A stretch of DNA of 64,000 bases from Sphingomonas sp. BK580 (GCF_014194975.1 NZ_JACIAY010000008.1:124001-188000); one strand, 5' to 3'; numbered from the stretch's first letter, positions 35,183 through 46,534 are shown. A program made the numbers and translations. The notes: generated by a model from the letters alone, not told the origin.

Positions 35183-36393
35183 CCGACGTGAGCAGGGCAC
35201 AGCGGGCGGGGCTCAAGGGGCGCGGCGGGCGCGGCGACCCGTCGCCGCTCGGCACCTGGTTCTGGGACATCGACCGCGTGCTGCTGCTGCTCGCCTTGTT
35301 CCTGATCGCGATCGGGCTGATCGCGGTCGCGGCGGGCTCACCGGCGAGCGCCTCGCGCTACTCGGGCGAGCATCTCAAATTCGCGCCGCTGCATTATTTC
35401 TGGCGCCAGCTGCTATGGGCGGGGGTGTCGCTGCCGGTGCTGTTCGGCGTGTCGATGCTGCCGGTGACGGCGGCCCGGCGCATGTCGCTGATCGGCGCGG
35501 CGGTGTGCGTGGCACTGCTGATGATCGTGCCCTTCGCGGGGGTGATGGTGAACGGCGCGCGGCGCTGGATCGGCTTCGGTATCGCGCAGTTCCAGCCGTC
35601 CGAGTTCCTCAAGCCCTTCTTCGTCGTCGCGGTGGCGTGGCTGCTGTCGCTCAAGTCGCGCGACGAGGAACTGCCGGTGACGATGATCACCGCCGGGCTC
35701 ACCGGGCTGATCGCTTTGCTGCTGATGCTCCAGCCCGATTTCGGCCAGACCGTGATCTTCTGCTGCATCTGGCTCGCGCTCGTCACGATCGCGGGCACGC
35801 CGACGCGCGTGATCATGGGCTTCGTGGCGATGGTGCCCGCGGCGCTGGTGGCGGCCTATCTCTTCTACAGCACCGCGCGCGCCCGCATCGATGCCTTCCT
35901 GTTCCCCGGCGTGGAAGGCGAGGGCGCGGCGGACCATTTCCAGACCGACGCGGCGCACCGCACGCTCACCTCGGGCGGCTGGTTCGGCACCGGGCCGGGC
36001 GGCGGCACGGTGAAATACGGCCTGCCCGAGGCGCACACCGACTATATCTTCTCGGTGATCGGCGAGGAGTTCGGGCTGCTCGCCTGCATGGTGGTGGCGC
36101 TGGTGTTCCTCGCGCTCGTCATCCGCGTCTTCGTCAAGCTGCTCGACGAGCAGGACCCGTTCAAATTGCTCGCCGCCTCGGGGCTGGCGGTGCAGTTCGG
36201 CGCTCAGGCGCTGATCTCGATGGCGGTCAACACCGGGCTGGCGCCCTCCAAGGGGATGACGCTGCCGTTCATCAGCTACGGCGGCTCGTCGATGGTGGCG
36301 CTGTCGCTCGGCATGGGGCTGCTGCTCGCGTTCACGCGGCGCAACCCGTTCCTGCTGCGCAGCCCCTATATCACGCGATGGAACGCCGAATGA
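35179..36393 (+). CDS. ftsW: Peptidoglycan glycosyltransferase FtsW
   Basis: The 404-residue SEDS protein has about ten membrane helices. Motifs are [35 protein letters not shown] (catalytic Asp region), [16 protein letters not shown] and [10 protein letters not shown]. It polymerises septal glycan strands from lipid II together with FtsI. It starts at ATG 35179, overlapping the murD stop. The N-terminal 30 residues are a cytoplasmic basic stretch. Confidence 0.97.
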   Translation: MTDVSRAQRAGLKGRGGRGDPSPLGTWFWDIDRVLLLLALFLIAIGLIAVAAGSPASASRYSGEHLKFAPLHYFWRQLLWAGVSLPVLFGVSMLPVTAARRMSLIGAAVCVALLMIVPFAGVMVNGARRWIGFGIAQFQPSEFLKPFFVVAVAWLLSLKSRDEELPVTMITAGLTGLIALLLMLQPDFGQTVIFCCIWLALVTIAGTPTRVIMGFVAMVPAALVAAYLFYSTARARIDAFLFPGVEGEGAADHFQTDAAHRTLTSGGWFGTGPGGGTVKYGLPEAHTDYIFSVIGEEFGLLACMVVALVFLALVIRVFVKLLDEQDPFKLLAASGLAVQFGAQALISMAVNTGLAPSKGMTLPFISYGGSSMVALSLGMGLLLAFTRRNPFLLRSPYITRWNAE

Positions 36394-37550
36394 CGCCCGT
36401 GCAGGACTTCCGCCCGCGCCACTTCGTGCTCGCCGCGGGCGGCACCGGCGGCCATATGGTGCCCGCCGCCGCGCTCGCGACCGAGCTGACCAAGCGCGGC
36501 CACCGGGTCGCGCTGGTGAGCGACGCGCGCGGGGTGCGCTTCCCCGGGCTGTTCGAGGACGTGCAGACCCACGTCATCCCCGCCGGGCGCTTCGCCGGCG
36601 GGCCGCTCGGCTGGGCCAAGGCGGCGCGGCTGATGATGCAGGGCCGCGCCATGGCGGCCGAGCTGTACCGGACGTTCAAGCCGGCCGCGGTGATCGGCTT
36701 CGGCGGCTATCCCGCTTATCCCGCGCTGTCGGCGGCGTTCGCGGCGGGGATCCGCACCGCGGTGCACGAGCAGAACGCGGTGCTCGGCCGAGTCAACCGG
36801 CTGGTGGCGGGCAAGGTCGACGCGATCGCGACCAGCTACGCCGAGACCGAGCGGCTGCGCCCGCGCCACCGCGCCAAGGCGCACCACGTCGGCAACCCGG
36901 TGCGCGAGAGCGTGCTCGCGCTGCGCGCCAAGCCCTATCCCTTGCTCGACGAGGACAGCATCTTCCGCGTGCTCGTCACCGGCGGCAGCCAGGGCGCCTC
37001 GGTGCTCAGCCAGGTGGTGCCCGAGGGGCTGGCGATGCTGCCGGTCGCGTTCCGCCGCCGGCTCCAGGTGACGCACCAGGCCCGGATCGAGGACATCGAC
37101 GTCGCGCGCGAGACCTATGCGCGGCTCGAGATCGCGGCCGACCTCGCCACCTATCTGCCCGATCTGCCCGAGCAGCTCGGCTGGGCGCATGTGGTGATCG
37201 CGCGCGCGGGCGCCTCGACCATTGCGGAGCTGACCGCGGCGGGCCGCCCCGCCATCCTGGTGCCGCTGCCCAGCGCCACCGACGACCACCAGACCGCCAA
37301 CGCGCGCGAGATCACCCGCGCCGGCGGCGCGCGCACGATCGCGCAATCGGCCTTCACCCCCAGCGAGCTCGCCAAGCAGATGCAGAAACTCGGGCTCGAC
37401 CCGGAAGCGCTCCAGAACGCCGCGGCGCGCGCCCGCGCCTGCGGCACGCCCGAGGCGGCGAGCGACCTCGCCGACCTGGTCGAGAGCCTCGACTCGCCCG
37501 AGTCGCGGCTGCCGGTCGGTCGCGTCCAGCAGCGGAAGGCGTTCGCGTGA
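36390..37550 (+). CDS. murG: UDP-GlcNAc:lipid I N-acetylglucosaminyltransferase MurG
   Basis: This 386-residue GT-B glycosyltransferase has the N-terminal [47 protein letters not shown] and the C-domain [35 protein letters not shown]. It makes lipid II from lipid I on the inner face of the membrane. The start ATG 36390 overlaps the ftsW stop; an in-frame ATG at 36378 is possible. A short Ser/Arg tail follows the conserved domain. Confidence 0.97.
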   Translation: MTPVQDFRPRHFVLAAGGTGGHMVPAAALATELTKRGHRVALVSDARGVRFPGLFEDVQTHVIPAGRFAGGPLGWAKAARLMMQGRAMAAELYRTFKPAAVIGFGGYPAYPALSAAFAAGIRTAVHEQNAVLGRVNRLVAGKVDAIATSYAETERLRPRHRAKAHHVGNPVRESVLALRAKPYPLLDEDSIFRVLVTGGSQGASVLSQVVPEGLAMLPVAFRRRLQVTHQARIEDIDVARETYARLEIAADLATYLPDLPEQLGWAHVVIARAGASTIAELTAAGRPAILVPLPSATDDHQTANAREITRAGGARTIAQSAFTPSELAKQMQKLGLDPEALQNAAARARACGTPEAASDLADLVESLDSPESRLPVGRVQQRKAFA

Positions 37551-38965
37551 GGGGGGTCGCCACGGACATCGGGACGATCCACTTCGTCGGCATCGGCGGG
37601 ATCGGCATGTCCGGCATCGCCGAGGTGATGCACAATCTCGGCTACACCGTGCAGGGCTCGGACGTCGCCGAGGGCTACGTCGTCGAGGGCCTGCGCGCGC
37701 GCGGCATCACCGTGACGATCGGGCACGACGCCGCCAACGTGGCGGGCGCGGCGGTGGTGGTCACCTCCACCGCGGTGAAGCGCGGCAACCCCGAGGTGGA
37801 GGCGGCGCTGCAGAACCGCGTCCCCGTGGTGCGCCGCGCCGAGATGCTCGCCGAGCTCATGCGGCTGAAGTCGACCGTCGCGGTCGCGGGCACGCACGGC
37901 AAGACCACCACCACCTCGATGGTGGCGGCGCTGCTGGACGCGGGCGGGGTCGACCCCACCGTGATCAACGGCGGCATCATCAACAGCTACGGCTCGAACG
38001 CCCGGCTCGGCGCGAGCGACTGGATGGTGGTCGAGGCGGACGAGAGCGACGGCAGCTTCCTGCGGCTCGACGGCACGATCGCGGTGGTCACCAACATCGA
38101 TCCCGAGCACCTCGACCATTACGGCAGCTTCGATCGCGCCAAGGACGCCTATGTCGAGTTCGTCGAGAACGTGCCCTTCTACGGCGCGGCGCTGCTGTGC
38201 CTCGACCATCCCGAGGTGCAGGCGCTGATCCCGCGCGTGCGCGACCGGCGCATCGTCACCTATGGTTTCGCCGCCTCGGCCGACGTGCGCGGCGTCAACG
38301 TGACGCCCTATCCCGGCGGCAACCGCTTCGAGGCGCAGGTGCGCGCGCGCGACGGCGCGGTGCGCTCGATCGAGGGGATCGACCTGCCGATGCCGGGGCG
38401 CCACAACGTCCAGAACGCGCTCGCCGCGATCGGCGTGGCGCTCGAGCTCGGCATCGACGACGCGACGATCCAGAAGGGGTTCGAGCGCTTCTCCGGGGTC
38501 AAGCGGCGCTTCACCAAGGTGGGCGAGGTGGCGCTCGACGGCGGCGCGGCGACGATCGTCGACGATTACGGCCACCACCCGGTCGAGATCCGCGCGGTGC
38601 TCGCCGCCGCGCGCGAGTCCGCGCAGGGGCGGGTGATCGCGGTGGTGCAGCCGCACCGCTACTCGCGTCTGGGCAACCTGATGGAGGAGTTCCGCGGCGC
38701 CTTCAACGACGCCGACCTCGTCTACGTCACCCCCGTCTATGCCGCGGGCGAGGCGCCGGTGCCGGGCGTCGACTCGGCCGCGCTGGTGGCGGGGCTGCGC
38801 GATCGCGGCCATCGCCAGGCCGAGCTGATCGAGGACGCCGCCGCGCTCGCCGCCGCGCTGGCGGGCGAGCTGCGCGCGGGCGACCAGGTGATCTGCCTCG
38901 GCGCGGGCGACATCACCAAATGGGCCGCCGGCCTCGCCGCCGCGATCACGGCGCAGCGGCGGTGA
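37547..38965 (+). CDS. murC: UDP-MurNAc:L-alanine ligase MurC
   Basis: This 472-residue Mur ligase has [21 protein letters not shown] at the N-terminus, the P-loop [42 protein letters not shown] and a C-terminal [10 protein letters not shown]. It adds the first amino acid of the stem peptide. GTG 37547 overlaps the murG stop, and the stop overlaps the murB start by 4 bp. Confidence 0.97.
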   Translation: MRGVATDIGTIHFVGIGGIGMSGIAEVMHNLGYTVQGSDVAEGYVVEGLRARGITVTIGHDAANVAGAAVVVTSTAVKRGNPEVEAALQNRVPVVRRAEMLAELMRLKSTVAVAGTHGKTTTTSMVAALLDAGGVDPTVINGGIINSYGSNARLGASDWMVVEADESDGSFLRLDGTIAVVTNIDPEHLDHYGSFDRAKDAYVEFVENVPFYGAALLCLDHPEVQALIPRVRDRRIVTYGFAASADVRGVNVTPYPGGNRFEAQVRARDGAVRSIEGIDLPMPGRHNVQNALAAIGVALELGIDDATIQKGFERFSGVKRRFTKVGEVALDGGAATIVDDYGHHPVEIRAVLAAARESAQGRVIAVVQPHRYSRLGNLMEEFRGAFNDADLVYVTPVYAAGEAPVPGVDSAALVAGLRDRGHRQAELIEDAAALAAALAGELRAGDQVICLGAGDITKWAAGLAAAITAQRR

Positions 38966-40974
38966 GCGTCGCGACGCTCCCTCCGGTGCGCGGGCGGCTC
39001 ACCGCCGGGGCCGCGCTGGCCCCGCTCGTCTGGTTCAAGAGCGGCGGCGCGGCCGAGTGGTTGTTCGAGCCCGCCGACGCGGACGATCTCGCCGCCTTCC
39101 TCGCCGCGCTCGACCCGGGCGTGCCGGTGCTGCCGCTCGGGCTCGGCTCCAACCTGATCGTGCGCGACGGCGGCGTGCGGGGCGTGACGATCCGGCTCGG
39201 CAAGGCCTTCGCCCAGGTGGAGCCGATCGGCGACTCGCTCCTGCGCTGCGGCGGCGGGGCGAGCGGCATCCTCGTGTCCTCCACCGCGCGCGATGCCGGC
39301 GTGGCCGGGGTGGAGTTCCTGCGCTCCATCCCCGGGACGGTCGGCGGCTTCGTGCGGATGAACGGCGGCGCCTATGGCCGCGAGACCGCCGACGTGCTGG
39401 TCGAGGCCGAGGTGGTGCTGCGCGACGGCACGCGGCGGACGCTCTCGCGCGACGCGCTGGGCTACAGCTACCGCCACTCGGCGCTGCCCGAGGGGGCGGT
39501 GGTGGTGGGCGCGACGTTCCGCGGCGTACCGGGCGCACCCGCCGCGATCCAGGCCGAGATGGACCGCATCGCCGCCGCGCGCGAGGCGAGCCAGCCGCTG
39601 CGCTCGCGCACCGGCGGCTCCACCTTCAAGAACCCGCCGGGCGCGAAGGCATGGGAGTTGGTCGACGCCGCGGGCTGCCGCGGCCTGCGCCGCGGCGACG
39701 CGCAGGTGAGCGAGAAGCATACCAACTTCCTGCTCAACCTCGGCGCCGCGAGCAGCGCCGAGATCGAGGCGCTGGGCGAGGACGTGCGCGCGCGGGTCAG
39801 GGCCGCGAGCGGCGTCGAACTGGAATGGGAGATACAGCGCGTGGGCGACGGACAGAATCCTCCCCGGGACGGGGAGGGGGGCCGCCGTGCGGAGCACGGT
39901 GGTGGAGGGGGGCTTCCGCGGGCGGAGCACTCGCGGACAGTCCCCTCCACCACCGACCTGCGGTCGGCGATCCCCCTGTCCGCGGACGGGGAGGGATCTC
40001 GTCGTCTCCACGTCGCCGTCCTCATGGGCGGCTGGTCGGCCGAGCGCGAGGTGTCGCTCAACTCGGGCGCCGGGGTGGCCGAGGCGCTCGAGTCGCTCGG
40101 CCACCGCGTCACCCGCGTCGACCTCACCCCGACCGTCGCCGCCGATCTGGCCGCGGCGGCGCCCGACCTCGTCTTCAACGCGCTCCACGGTACGCCGGGC
40201 GAGGACGGCAGCGTCCAGGGCCTGCTCGAGCTCATGGGACTGCGCTACACGCACTCGGGGCTCGCCACCTCGGTGATCGCGATCGACAAGGTGTTGACCA
40301 AGCAGGTGCTCGTCCCCGCCGGCGTGCCGATGCCGGGCGGGCGCATCGTCCGCTCCGCCGAGATCCACGAGGCCGATCCGCTGCCGCGCCCCTATGTCCT
40401 CAAGCCGGTCAACGAGGGCTCCTCGGTCGGCGTCGCGATCGTCACCATGGGCGGCAATTACGGCAGCCCGATCGGGCGCGACACCGCGGGCCCCTGGCAG
40501 GAGTTCGACGAACTGCTCGCCGAGCCTTATGTCCGCGGACGCGAGCTGACCACCGCGGTGCTCGACGGCGCCGACGGCCCGCGCGCGCTCGGCGTCACCG
40601 AGCTGCGGCCGAAGTCGGGCTGGTACGACTACGACGCCAAATATACCGACGGCATGACCGAGCATCTCTTCCCCGCGCCCGTGCCCGACGAGATCGCCGA
40701 GGCGTGCCGCGACCTCGCGCTCCAGGCACATCGCGTGCTCGGCTGCCGCGGGTGCAGCCGCTCCGACTTCCGCTGGGACGACGAGCGCGGCGTCGACGGG
40801 CTGTTCCTGCTGGAGGTCAACACCCAGCCGGGGATGACCGCGCTGAGCCTCGTCCCCGAGCAGGCGCGCCACACCGGCATGAGCTACGCCGAGCTGGTCC
40901 AGGCGATCGTCGACGCGGCGATGCGCGCGCCGGCACCGAAGGCGGCCGCGCGCGCGAAGGACGCGGCGCGGTGA
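38962..40974 (+). CDS. murB-ddl: MurB-Ddl: UDP-enolpyruvyl-GlcNAc reductase and D-Ala-D-Ala ligase in one open frame
   Basis: No stop codon occurs between murB and ddl, so the frame from GTG 38962 encodes 670 residues. Residues 1-294 are Mur[51 protein letters not shown] and [10 protein letters not shown]. Residues about 299-346 are encoded by a palindromic repeat. Residues about 351-670 are Ddl: [40 protein letters not shown] and [10 protein letters not shown]. Both catalytic sets look intact. An alternative is separate Ddl initiation at GTG 39841, which has GGGAGA 8 nt upstream. That would give a 377-residue Ddl with a repeat-encoded leader and still leave MurB without its own stop. Confidence 0.88.
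   Translation: MSVATLPPVRGRLTAGAALAPLVWFKSGGAAEWLFEPADADDLAAFLAALDPGVPVLPLGLGSNLIVRDGGVRGVTIRLGKAFAQVEPIGDSLLRCGGGASGILVSSTARDAGVAGVEFLRSIPGTVGGFVRMNGGAYGRETADVLVEAEVVLRDGTRRTLSRDALGYSYRHSALPEGAVVVGATFRGVPGAPAAIQAEMDRIAAAREASQPLRSRTGGSTFKNPPGAKAWELVDAAGCRGLRRGDAQVSEKHTNFLLNLGAASSAEIEALGEDVRARVRAASGVELEWEIQRVGDGQNPPRDGEGGRRAEHGGGGGLPRAEHSRTVPSTTDLRSAIPLSADGEGSRRLHVAVLMGGWSAEREVSLNSGAGVAEALESLGHRVTRVDLTPTVAADLAAAAPDLVFNALHGTPGEDGSVQGLLELMGLRYTHSGLATSVIAIDKVLTKQVLVPAGVPMPGGRIVRSAEIHEADPLPRPYVLKPVNEGSSVGVAIVTMGGNYGSPIGRDTAGPWQEFDELLAEPYVRGRELTTAVLDGADGPRALGVTELRPKSGWYDYDAKYTDGMTEHLFPAPVPDEIAEACRDLALQAHRVLGCRGCSRSDFRWDDERGVDGLFLLEVNTQPGMTALSLVPEQARHTGMSYAELVQAIVDAAMRAPAPKAAARAKDAAR
39857..39997. 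repeat. 135-bp palindromic element, copy B, at the murB/ddl junction
   Basis: The left arm ATCCTCCCCGGGACGGGGAGG, then GGCCGCCGTGC GGA GCACGGTGGTGGAGGGG, is mirrored by CCCCTCCACCACCGACCTGCGGTCGGCGATCCCCC...GACGGGGAGGGAT. It begins 4 codons after the last MurB-like residues and ends 9 codons before the Ddl MGGWSAER motif. Its reading phase relative to the element differs by one base from that in murD, so the element is open in at least two frames. Confidence 0.85.
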
Positions 40975-41945
40975 GCCGCACGATCAAGCGCGGTGGGCCG
41001 CCGCCGCGGCGCGCGGTCAGCAACCGGCGGCGCGCGCCCAAGGCGTCGCTCGGCGACCGGCTGATCGCGCGCCTGCCGGTCAGCGAGGAGACGCTGCGGC
41101 GCGCGGTGACCTGGACGCTGCTCGGCGGCGTCGGCGCGGCGGCGCTGGCGCTCGCCACCGTGCTGGGCGTGCCGCAGGCGATCGGTGTCGGCATCGCCGA
41201 GGCGGCCGGCCGCGCCGGGCTGGAGGTCGAGCAGGTCGACATCACCGGGCTCAAGCGGATGGACCGCGAGACGGTCTACGCGATCGCGCTGGAGGACCAG
41301 CCGAGCCGCGCGATGCTGCGCGTCGACCTGGAGCGCGTGCGCGAGCGGCTGCTCGCCTACGGCTGGATCGCCGACGCCTATGTCGCGCGGCGGCTGCCCG
41401 ACCGGCTGCTGATCCACATCACCGAGCGCGAGCCGGCCGCGATCTGGCAGGATAACGGCCAGCTCACGCTGATCGACTCGACCGGCCGGCTGCTCGCCCC
41501 GGTCGATCCCGCGCGCATGCCCGACCTGCCGCTGGTGATCGGCCCGGGCGCGGACCGGCAGGAGGGGGGCTACCAGGCGCTGCTCGCCGCCGCGCCCGCG
41601 CTCAAGCCACGCATCCGCGCCGCCACGTGGATCGGTAACCGCCGCTGGGACCTCACCTTCGACACCGGCGAGACGCTGGCGCTGCCGCAGGACGGCGCCG
41701 CGCAGGCGTTGATCAAGTTCGCGCAGCTCGACGGCGCGCGCTCGCTGCTCGGCAAGGGCTGGGTGCGCTTCGACCTGCGCGATCCCGCCAAGCTGGTGGC
41801 GCGCCGGCCGGGGCAGGACCTGCACCAACGCTTGCAGGACGACGGCAGCGCCGACGCGGTGGCGGGCAACGCCACCGACGGCGGCGGCGGCAACGAGACG
41901 ACGGCGACGCGCGCGCGGGAAACGACGCGCGTCGGCGAGGCATGA
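40971..41945 (+). CDS. ftsQ: Cell division protein FtsQ
   Basis: This 324-residue bitopic protein has a basic cytoplasmic N-terminus (about 1-35), a transmembrane helix (about 43-65) and a POTRA domain (about 80-150) with VDITGLKRMDRETV and ALEDQPSRAMLRVDLERVRERL. A beta-domain with IHITEREPAAIWQ, LIDSTGRLLA and PLVIGPGADR follows. It bridges FtsL/B and the divisome. GTG 40971 overlaps the ddl stop. The last 45 residues are a low-complexity Asp/Gly/Thr tail. Confidence 0.95.
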   Translation: MSRTIKRGGPPPRRAVSNRRRAPKASLGDRLIARLPVSEETLRRAVTWTLLGGVGAAALALATVLGVPQAIGVGIAEAAGRAGLEVEQVDITGLKRMDRETVYAIALEDQPSRAMLRVDLERVRERLLAYGWIADAYVARRLPDRLLIHITEREPAAIWQDNGQLTLIDSTGRLLAPVDPARMPDLPLVIGPGADRQEGGYQALLAAAPALKPRIRAATWIGNRRWDLTFDTGETLALPQDGAAQALIKFAQLDGARSLLGKGWVRFDLRDPAKLVARRPGQDLHQRLQDDGSADAVAGNATDGGGGNETTATRARETTRVGEA

Positions 41946-41996
41946 CACAGGCGTGGTACAGACAGGCGCAGTACAGGGCGTGACGAGGGGGACAGC

Positions 41997-43256
41997 ATGG
42001 CCAAGGCAGCACCGGACGGGTTGATCACCGCGCTCGACATCGGCTCGTCCAAGGTGTCGGCGATGATCGCGCAGAAGGGCGACGGCGGCGAGCTGGTGGT
42101 GCTCGGCACCGGCCAGCGCGAGAGCCGCGGCGTCAAGCGCGGCTATATCGCCGACATGGACTCGACCGAGGTCGCGGTGCGCGAGGCGGTGGAACAGGCC
42201 GAGCGGATCGCCGGCTTCAACATCGAGAACGTCTGGGCCGGCTTCTCCGCCGGCGGGCTGGTGAGCGACGAGGCCTTCATCGAGGCCGAGCTGGGCGGCA
42301 TGCGGATCGAGCAGGCCGACATCGACGCTTTGCTCCAGGAGGGCCGCCAGTCGATCGACCCGGCCGGGCGCATGGTGCTCCACGCCCAGCCCGCGCTGTA
42401 CACGCTCGACGGCCTCACGGGCGTGAAGAAGCCGCTCGGGCTCCACGCCGACCGGCTCGGCGTCCACATCCATGTCATCGCCGCCGACGGCTCGCCGGTG
42501 CGCAACCTCGACCTGTGCGTGCGCTCGGCGCACCTCGAGGTGAAGTCGATCATCGCCGCGCCCGTCGCCACCGGACTGGCCTGCCTCAGCGCCGAGGAGC
42601 GCGACCTCGGCGTCGCGCTGGTCGAGATCGGCGCGGGGATCACCAACGTCTCCCTGTTCGCGGGCTCGATGCTCGTCGGGCTCAAGTCGATCCCCTACGG
42701 CGGCGCGGACATCACCGACGACATCGCCTCGGCGTTCGGCACGACGCGGCTCCAGGCCGAGCGGATCAAGTGCTTCCACGGCTCGGCCAACGCCTCCCCG
42801 CGCGACAACCACGAGATGGTGACGATCCGGGAGCGGACCGACGATGAGGACTCGGAGGCGCTGCAGATCACCAAAGCGGCGCTGATCGCGGTGATCCGGC
42901 AGCGGCTCGAGCATCTCACCAGCGAGATCCAGGCGGCGCTCAAGGAGCTGAAGTTCGAGGGGCCGGTCGGGCGCCAGGTGGTGCTCACCGGCGGCGGGGC
43001 GGAGCTCAAGGGCATCGCCGATTACGCCCAGCAGGCGCTCGGCCGCTCGGTCCGGGTCGGCCGGCCCAAGGGACTGACCGGTCTGCCCGAGGCACACTCG
43101 GGTCCTGGCTTCGCCACGCTGGCGGGGCTGGCCTTCTTCGCGGCGAGCGATCCGATCGACCTGCGCGGGCTCGTGCCGTCGCAGCAGATGGTCCATCGCC
43201 AGCGCGGCCTGCGCGGTTTCTGGAAGCTCGTGCAGGCGGCCAAGGCAAATTATTGA
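41997..43256 (+). CDS. ftsA: Cell division protein FtsA
   Basis: This 419-residue actin-like ATPase has LITALDIGSSKVSAMI (phosphate 1), NVWAGFSAGGLVS in the 1C region, LVEIGAGITNVSLFAGS (phosphate 2) and VLTGGGAELKGIADYA (adenosine). A C-terminal amphipathic helix (QRGLRGFWKLVQAAK) serves as the membrane-targeting sequence. FtsA tethers FtsZ to the inner membrane. ATG 41997 lies 51 bp past ftsQ. Confidence 0.97.
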   Translation: MAKAAPDGLITALDIGSSKVSAMIAQKGDGGELVVLGTGQRESRGVKRGYIADMDSTEVAVREAVEQAERIAGFNIENVWAGFSAGGLVSDEAFIEAELGGMRIEQADIDALLQEGRQSIDPAGRMVLHAQPALYTLDGLTGVKKPLGLHADRLGVHIHVIAADGSPVRNLDLCVRSAHLEVKSIIAAPVATGLACLSAEERDLGVALVEIGAGITNVSLFAGSMLVGLKSIPYGGADITDDIASAFGTTRLQAERIKCFHGSANASPRDNHEMVTIRERTDDEDSEALQITKAALIAVIRQRLEHLTSEIQAALKELKFEGPVGRQVVLTGGGAELKGIADYAQQALGRSVRVGRPKGLTGLPEAHSGPGFATLAGLAFFAASDPIDLRGLVPSQQMVHRQRGLRGFWKLVQAAKANY

Positions 43257-43373
43257 CGCGGTGACAGGGCGTTTCGCGGTGTTTCCTCTTCCACCCGGCG
43301 TCTCGTTGTTGCACATCGGTAGAAATTAACCGCGCGAGTGACGGCGGCGCGGAGCGGACGGAGTAAGCACGCG

Positions 43374-44888
43374 ATGAGCATCGAATTCATCACCCCGGAT
43401 CTCGACGATCTCACCCCGCGCATCACCGTCGTGGGCGTCGGCGGCGCCGGCGGCAACGCCATCGCCAACATGATGCGCGCCGACGTTCAGGGCGTGCAGT
43501 TCCTCGTCGCCAACACCGACGCGCAGGCGCTGAAACAGTCCGAGGCGGAGCAGAAGATCCAGCTCGGCGCCAAGATCACCCAGGGCCTGGGCGCGGGCAG
43601 CCGCCCCGAGATCGGTCGCGCCGCCGCGGAAGAGACGATCGACGAGCTGTCGCGCCTGCTCGAGGGCAGCCACATGTGCTTCATCGCCGCGGGCATGGGC
43701 GGCGGCACCGGCACGGGCGCCGCCCCGGTGATCGCCAAGGCCGCGCGCGACATGGGCATCCTGACCGTCGGCGTCGTCACCAAGCCGTTCAGCTTCGAGG
43801 GCAACCGTCGCGCCAAATCGGCCGACGCGGGGATCGAGGAGCTGCAGAAGTTCGTCGACACGCTGATCGTGATCCCGAACCAGAACCTGTTCCTGGTCGC
43901 CAACGCCAACACCACCTTCAAACAGGCCTTCGAGATGGCCGACGAGGTGCTCCAGCAGGGCGTGCGCGGCATCACCGATCTGATGGTGATGCCCGGCCTC
44001 ATCAACCTCGACTTCGCCGACGTCCGCTCGGTGATGCAGGAGATGGGCAAGGCGATGATGGGGACCGGCGAGGCCGAGGGCGACGATCGCGCGCTGATCG
44101 CGGCGCAGAAGGCGATCGCCAACCCGCTGCTCGACGGCGTGTCGATGCAGGGCGCCAAGGGCGTCATCGTCTCGATCACCGGCGGCGACGACATGCGCCT
44201 GCTCGAGGTCGACGAGGCCGCCAACCACATCCGCGAGCTGGTCGACCCCGACGCCAACATCATCTGGGGGTCGGCGTTCAATCCCGAGCTGGAGGGCAAG
44301 ATCCGCGTCTCGGTGGTCGCGACCGGCATCGAGAACAATGCCGCCGCCTCGGCACCGGCCAGCGCCGCCCCGGCCGAGCCGACGCGCACCTTCAGCTTCT
44401 CGGCACCGCGCCGCAGCGACGCCGCGCCGACCGCGGCCGCGCCCGCGCCGCAGCCGACTCCGGCTCCTGCCCCGTCGCCCGCGCCGATCCCGAGCGCGTA
44501 TCAGCCGACCCCCGAGGTGCCGCCGCAGCAGCCGAGCGGCGCCGCCGCGGGCGCGATGGCGCAGGGCGTGCCGCCGACCACCTCGGGTCCGGTGGTCGAT
44601 CCCGCGCCCGCCCCGGCGCCCGCCGCGCCGGCCGACGACGAGCTGCTGCTCGGCGCTGACTCGATGATGCCCGCGCCGACGCCGCAGGCGCCCGCGGGCG
44701 ACGCCGCGCGCCGCCGCTTCCTCGCGCCGGGCGGCGAGGGCGAGGAGGCGCCGCCGCAGCCGCGCGTCAAGCTGGGCGGGACCCTGTTCGAGCGGATGCA
44801 GAACGCCACCCGCAACGCCGGTGGGCGCAGCGACGAGGGCGAGGGCGGCGACCTGCCGCGCTTCCTGCACCGCCAGAACAACCAGTGA
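43374..44888 (+). CDS. ftsZ: Cell division protein FtsZ
   Basis: This 504-residue tubulin-like GTPase has [15 protein letters not shown], the tubulin signature GGGTGTG at 109-115, T6 NTDAQAL and the T7 loop [11 protein letters not shown]. The C-terminal region (about 320-490) is a long Ala/Pro linker ending in the alphaproteobacterial FtsA-binding peptide [15 protein letters not shown] 43374 follows GGAG. A 117-bp leader after ftsA contains AAATTAACC at about 43323-43331, a possible promoter region. The gene ends the dcw cluster. Confidence 0.97.
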   Translation: MSIEFITPDLDDLTPRITVVGVGGAGGNAIANMMRADVQGVQFLVANTDAQALKQSEAEQKIQLGAKITQGLGAGSRPEIGRAAAEETIDELSRLLEGSHMCFIAAGMGGGTGTGAAPVIAKAARDMGILTVGVVTKPFSFEGNRRAKSADAGIEELQKFVDTLIVIPNQNLFLVANANTTFKQAFEMADEVLQQGVRGITDLMVMPGLINLDFADVRSVMQEMGKAMMGTGEAEGDDRALIAAQKAIANPLLDGVSMQGAKGVIVSITGGDDMRLLEVDEAANHIRELVDPDANIIWGSAFNPELEGKIRVSVVATGIENNAAASAPASAAPAEPTRTFSFSAPRRSDAAPTAAAPAPQPTPAPAPSPAPIPSAYQPTPEVPPQQPSGAAAGAMAQGVPPTTSGPVVDPAPAPAPAAPADDELLLGADSMMPAPTPQAPAGDAARRRFLAPGGEGEEAPPQPRVKLGGTLFERMQNATRNAGGRSDEGEGGDLPRFLHRQNNQ

Positions 44889-44955
44889 GCTGACTCGCGG
44901 CCGGGGTGGCCCCGGTCTGACACGCGTCGCAGGCGAGGGTGCCTGCTGCCCCGCT

Positions 44956-44983
44956 CGTCATCCCCGCGTGAGCGGGGATGACG
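44956..44983. terminator. Hairpin downstream of ftsZ
   Basis: CGTCATCCCCGC GTGA GCGGGGATGACG is a perfect 12-bp stem, 68 bp after the ftsZ stop, in the 245-bp gap before dapB. It probably terminates the cluster transcript. It also resembles the outer arms of the GTCAT-type repeats. No T-tract is present. Confidence 0.55.
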
Positions 44984-45133
44984 ATCGGTCGATCGAGCGA
45001 GGCGAGCCAGCGACGGCGTGCCCCCCGCGGCGATCGCGTGCCATTCGTCCCATCCCGGTCACCGCGCGACTGTCTTTCCCCCGCGCGCCGTGCCAAGACT
45101 CGTCGCCCGGCCCCTCCGCACGAGTGACGCGAC

Positions 45134-45862
45134 ATGACCGCCATCGGCATCTACGGCAGCAGCGGCCGCATGGGGCGCGCGATCGCGACGATCGCCGAGG
45201 GGGAGGGCTGCGCCGTCGCCGGCGGCATCGACGCGCAGGGGGACCCGCTGCCGCTCGCCCGGGCCGCCGACGTGCTGGTCGACTTCTCCACCCCGGCCGC
45301 CCTGGAGCCGCACCTCGCCGCGGCGGTCGCGGCGCGCACCCCGATCGTGATCGGCACCACCGGGCTGAGCGCGACGCACCACGCGCTGATCGAGCAGGCC
45401 GCCGCGCTCATCCCCGTGCTGCAGACCGGCAACACCTCGCTCGGGGTGACGCTGCTGCAGACGCTGGTGCGCGAGGCGGCGGCGCGGCTCGGTGCCGAGT
45501 GGGACATCGAGATCGTCGAGATGCACCACCGCCACAAGGTCGACGCTCCCTCGGGCACCGCGCTGCTGCTCGGCGAGGCCGCCGCGGCGGGGCGGGCGAC
45601 TCGGCTGGCCGAGGTGCGCGTCGACAGCCGCGCCGGGCTGGTCGGCGCGCGCACCGAGGGCACGATCGGCTTCGCCTCGCTGCGCGGCGGCTCGGTGGTG
45701 GGCGATCACTCGGTCGTCTTCGCCGGCGAGGGCGAGCGGGTCGAGCTCGGCCATCGCGGCGAGGACCGCAGCATCTTCGCGCGCGGCGCGGTGAAGGCGG
45801 CGCTGTGGCTCGCCGGGCGCGCGCCGGGGCGTTACGCCATGGCGGAGGTGCTCGGGCTGTGA
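45134..45862 (+). CDS. dapB: 4-hydroxy-tetrahydrodipicolinate reductase
   Basis: The 242-residue enzyme has the Rossmann motif IGIYGSSGRMGRAI, VDFSTPAALEPHL, GTTGLS and EMHHRHKVDAPSGTALLLGE (catalytic His and Lys). It reduces 4-hydroxy-tetrahydrodipicolinate in the meso-DAP/lysine pathway, supplying the substrate used by MurE upstream. The stop overlaps nth by 4 bp. Confidence 0.96.
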   Translation: MTAIGIYGSSGRMGRAIATIAEGEGCAVAGGIDAQGDPLPLARAADVLVDFSTPAALEPHLAAAVAARTPIVIGTTGLSATHHALIEQAAALIPVLQTGNTSLGVTLLQTLVREAAARLGAEWDIEIVEMHHRHKVDAPSGTALLLGEAAAAGRATRLAEVRVDSRAGLVGARTEGTIGFASLRGGSVVGDHSVVFAGEGERVELGHRGEDRSIFARGAVKAALWLAGRAPGRYAMAEVLGL

Positions 45863-46524
45863 CCCGGCGCGAGGTCGTCGAATTCTATCGACGGCTGGCC
45901 GAGGCCAACCCGCATCCCGAGACCGAGCTCGAGTCGGTCAACGTCTACACCTTGCTCGTCGCTGTGGTGCTGTCAGCGCAGGCGACCGACGCCGGGGTGA
46001 ACCGCGCCACGCGCGCCTTGTTCGCGGAGGTCGACACGCCCGCGAAGATGGTCGCGCTCGGCCTCGACGGGCTCAAGCAGCATATCCGCACGATCGGCCT
46101 GTTCAACACCAAGGCCAAGAACGTGATCGCGCTGAGCCAGGCGCTGCTCGACCAGCACGGCGGGGAGGTCCCGCGCGACCGCGCCGCGCTGGAGGCGCTG
46201 CCCGGGGTCGGGCGCAAGACCGCCAATGTCGTGCTCAACGTGGCGTTCGGCGCGGAGACGTTCGCGGTCGACACGCATATCTTCCGAGTCGGCAACCGCA
46301 CCGGGCTGGCGCGCGGCGGGACCGTGCTGGCGGTGGAGAAGAAGCTCGACGCGGTGACGCCCGCGCCGTTCCGAGTCCACGCGCACCACTGGCTGATCCT
46401 GCACGGCCGCTACGTCTGCAAGGCGCGACGGCCCGAGTGCTGGCGCTGCATCGAGCACGACCTCTGCGCGTTCACACCCAAGACGCCGCCGCCGCCCGAG
46501 CGGGCCGCGGCGCGCGCGGGCTGA
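45859..46524 (+). CDS. nth: Endonuclease III
   Basis: The 221-residue base-excision glycosylase/AP lyase has [20 protein letters not shown], the helix-hairpin-helix [13 protein letters not shown] with the catalytic Lys, [15 protein letters not shown] with the catalytic Asp and the C-terminal [4Fe-4S] cysteines [17 protein letters not shown]. It removes oxidised pyrimidines. GTG 45859 overlaps the dapB stop. The tail of about 15 residues is Pro/Ala-rich. Confidence 0.96.
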   Translation: MTRREVVEFYRRLAEANPHPETELESVNVYTLLVAVVLSAQATDAGVNRATRALFAEVDTPAKMVALGLDGLKQHIRTIGLFNTKAKNVIALSQALLDQHGGEVPRDRAALEALPGVGRKTANVVLNVAFGAETFAVDTHIFRVGNRTGLARGGTVLAVEKKLDAVTPAPFRVHAHHWLILHGRYVCKARRPECWRCIEHDLCAFTPKTPPPPERAAARAG

Positions 46525-46534
46525 GGAGGCGACG

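Noticed and set aside
38737-40872. 711-residue minus-strand open frame antisense to murC/murB/ddl
   Set aside because: No motif, and the plus-strand frames carry all the catalytic residues of three enzymes.
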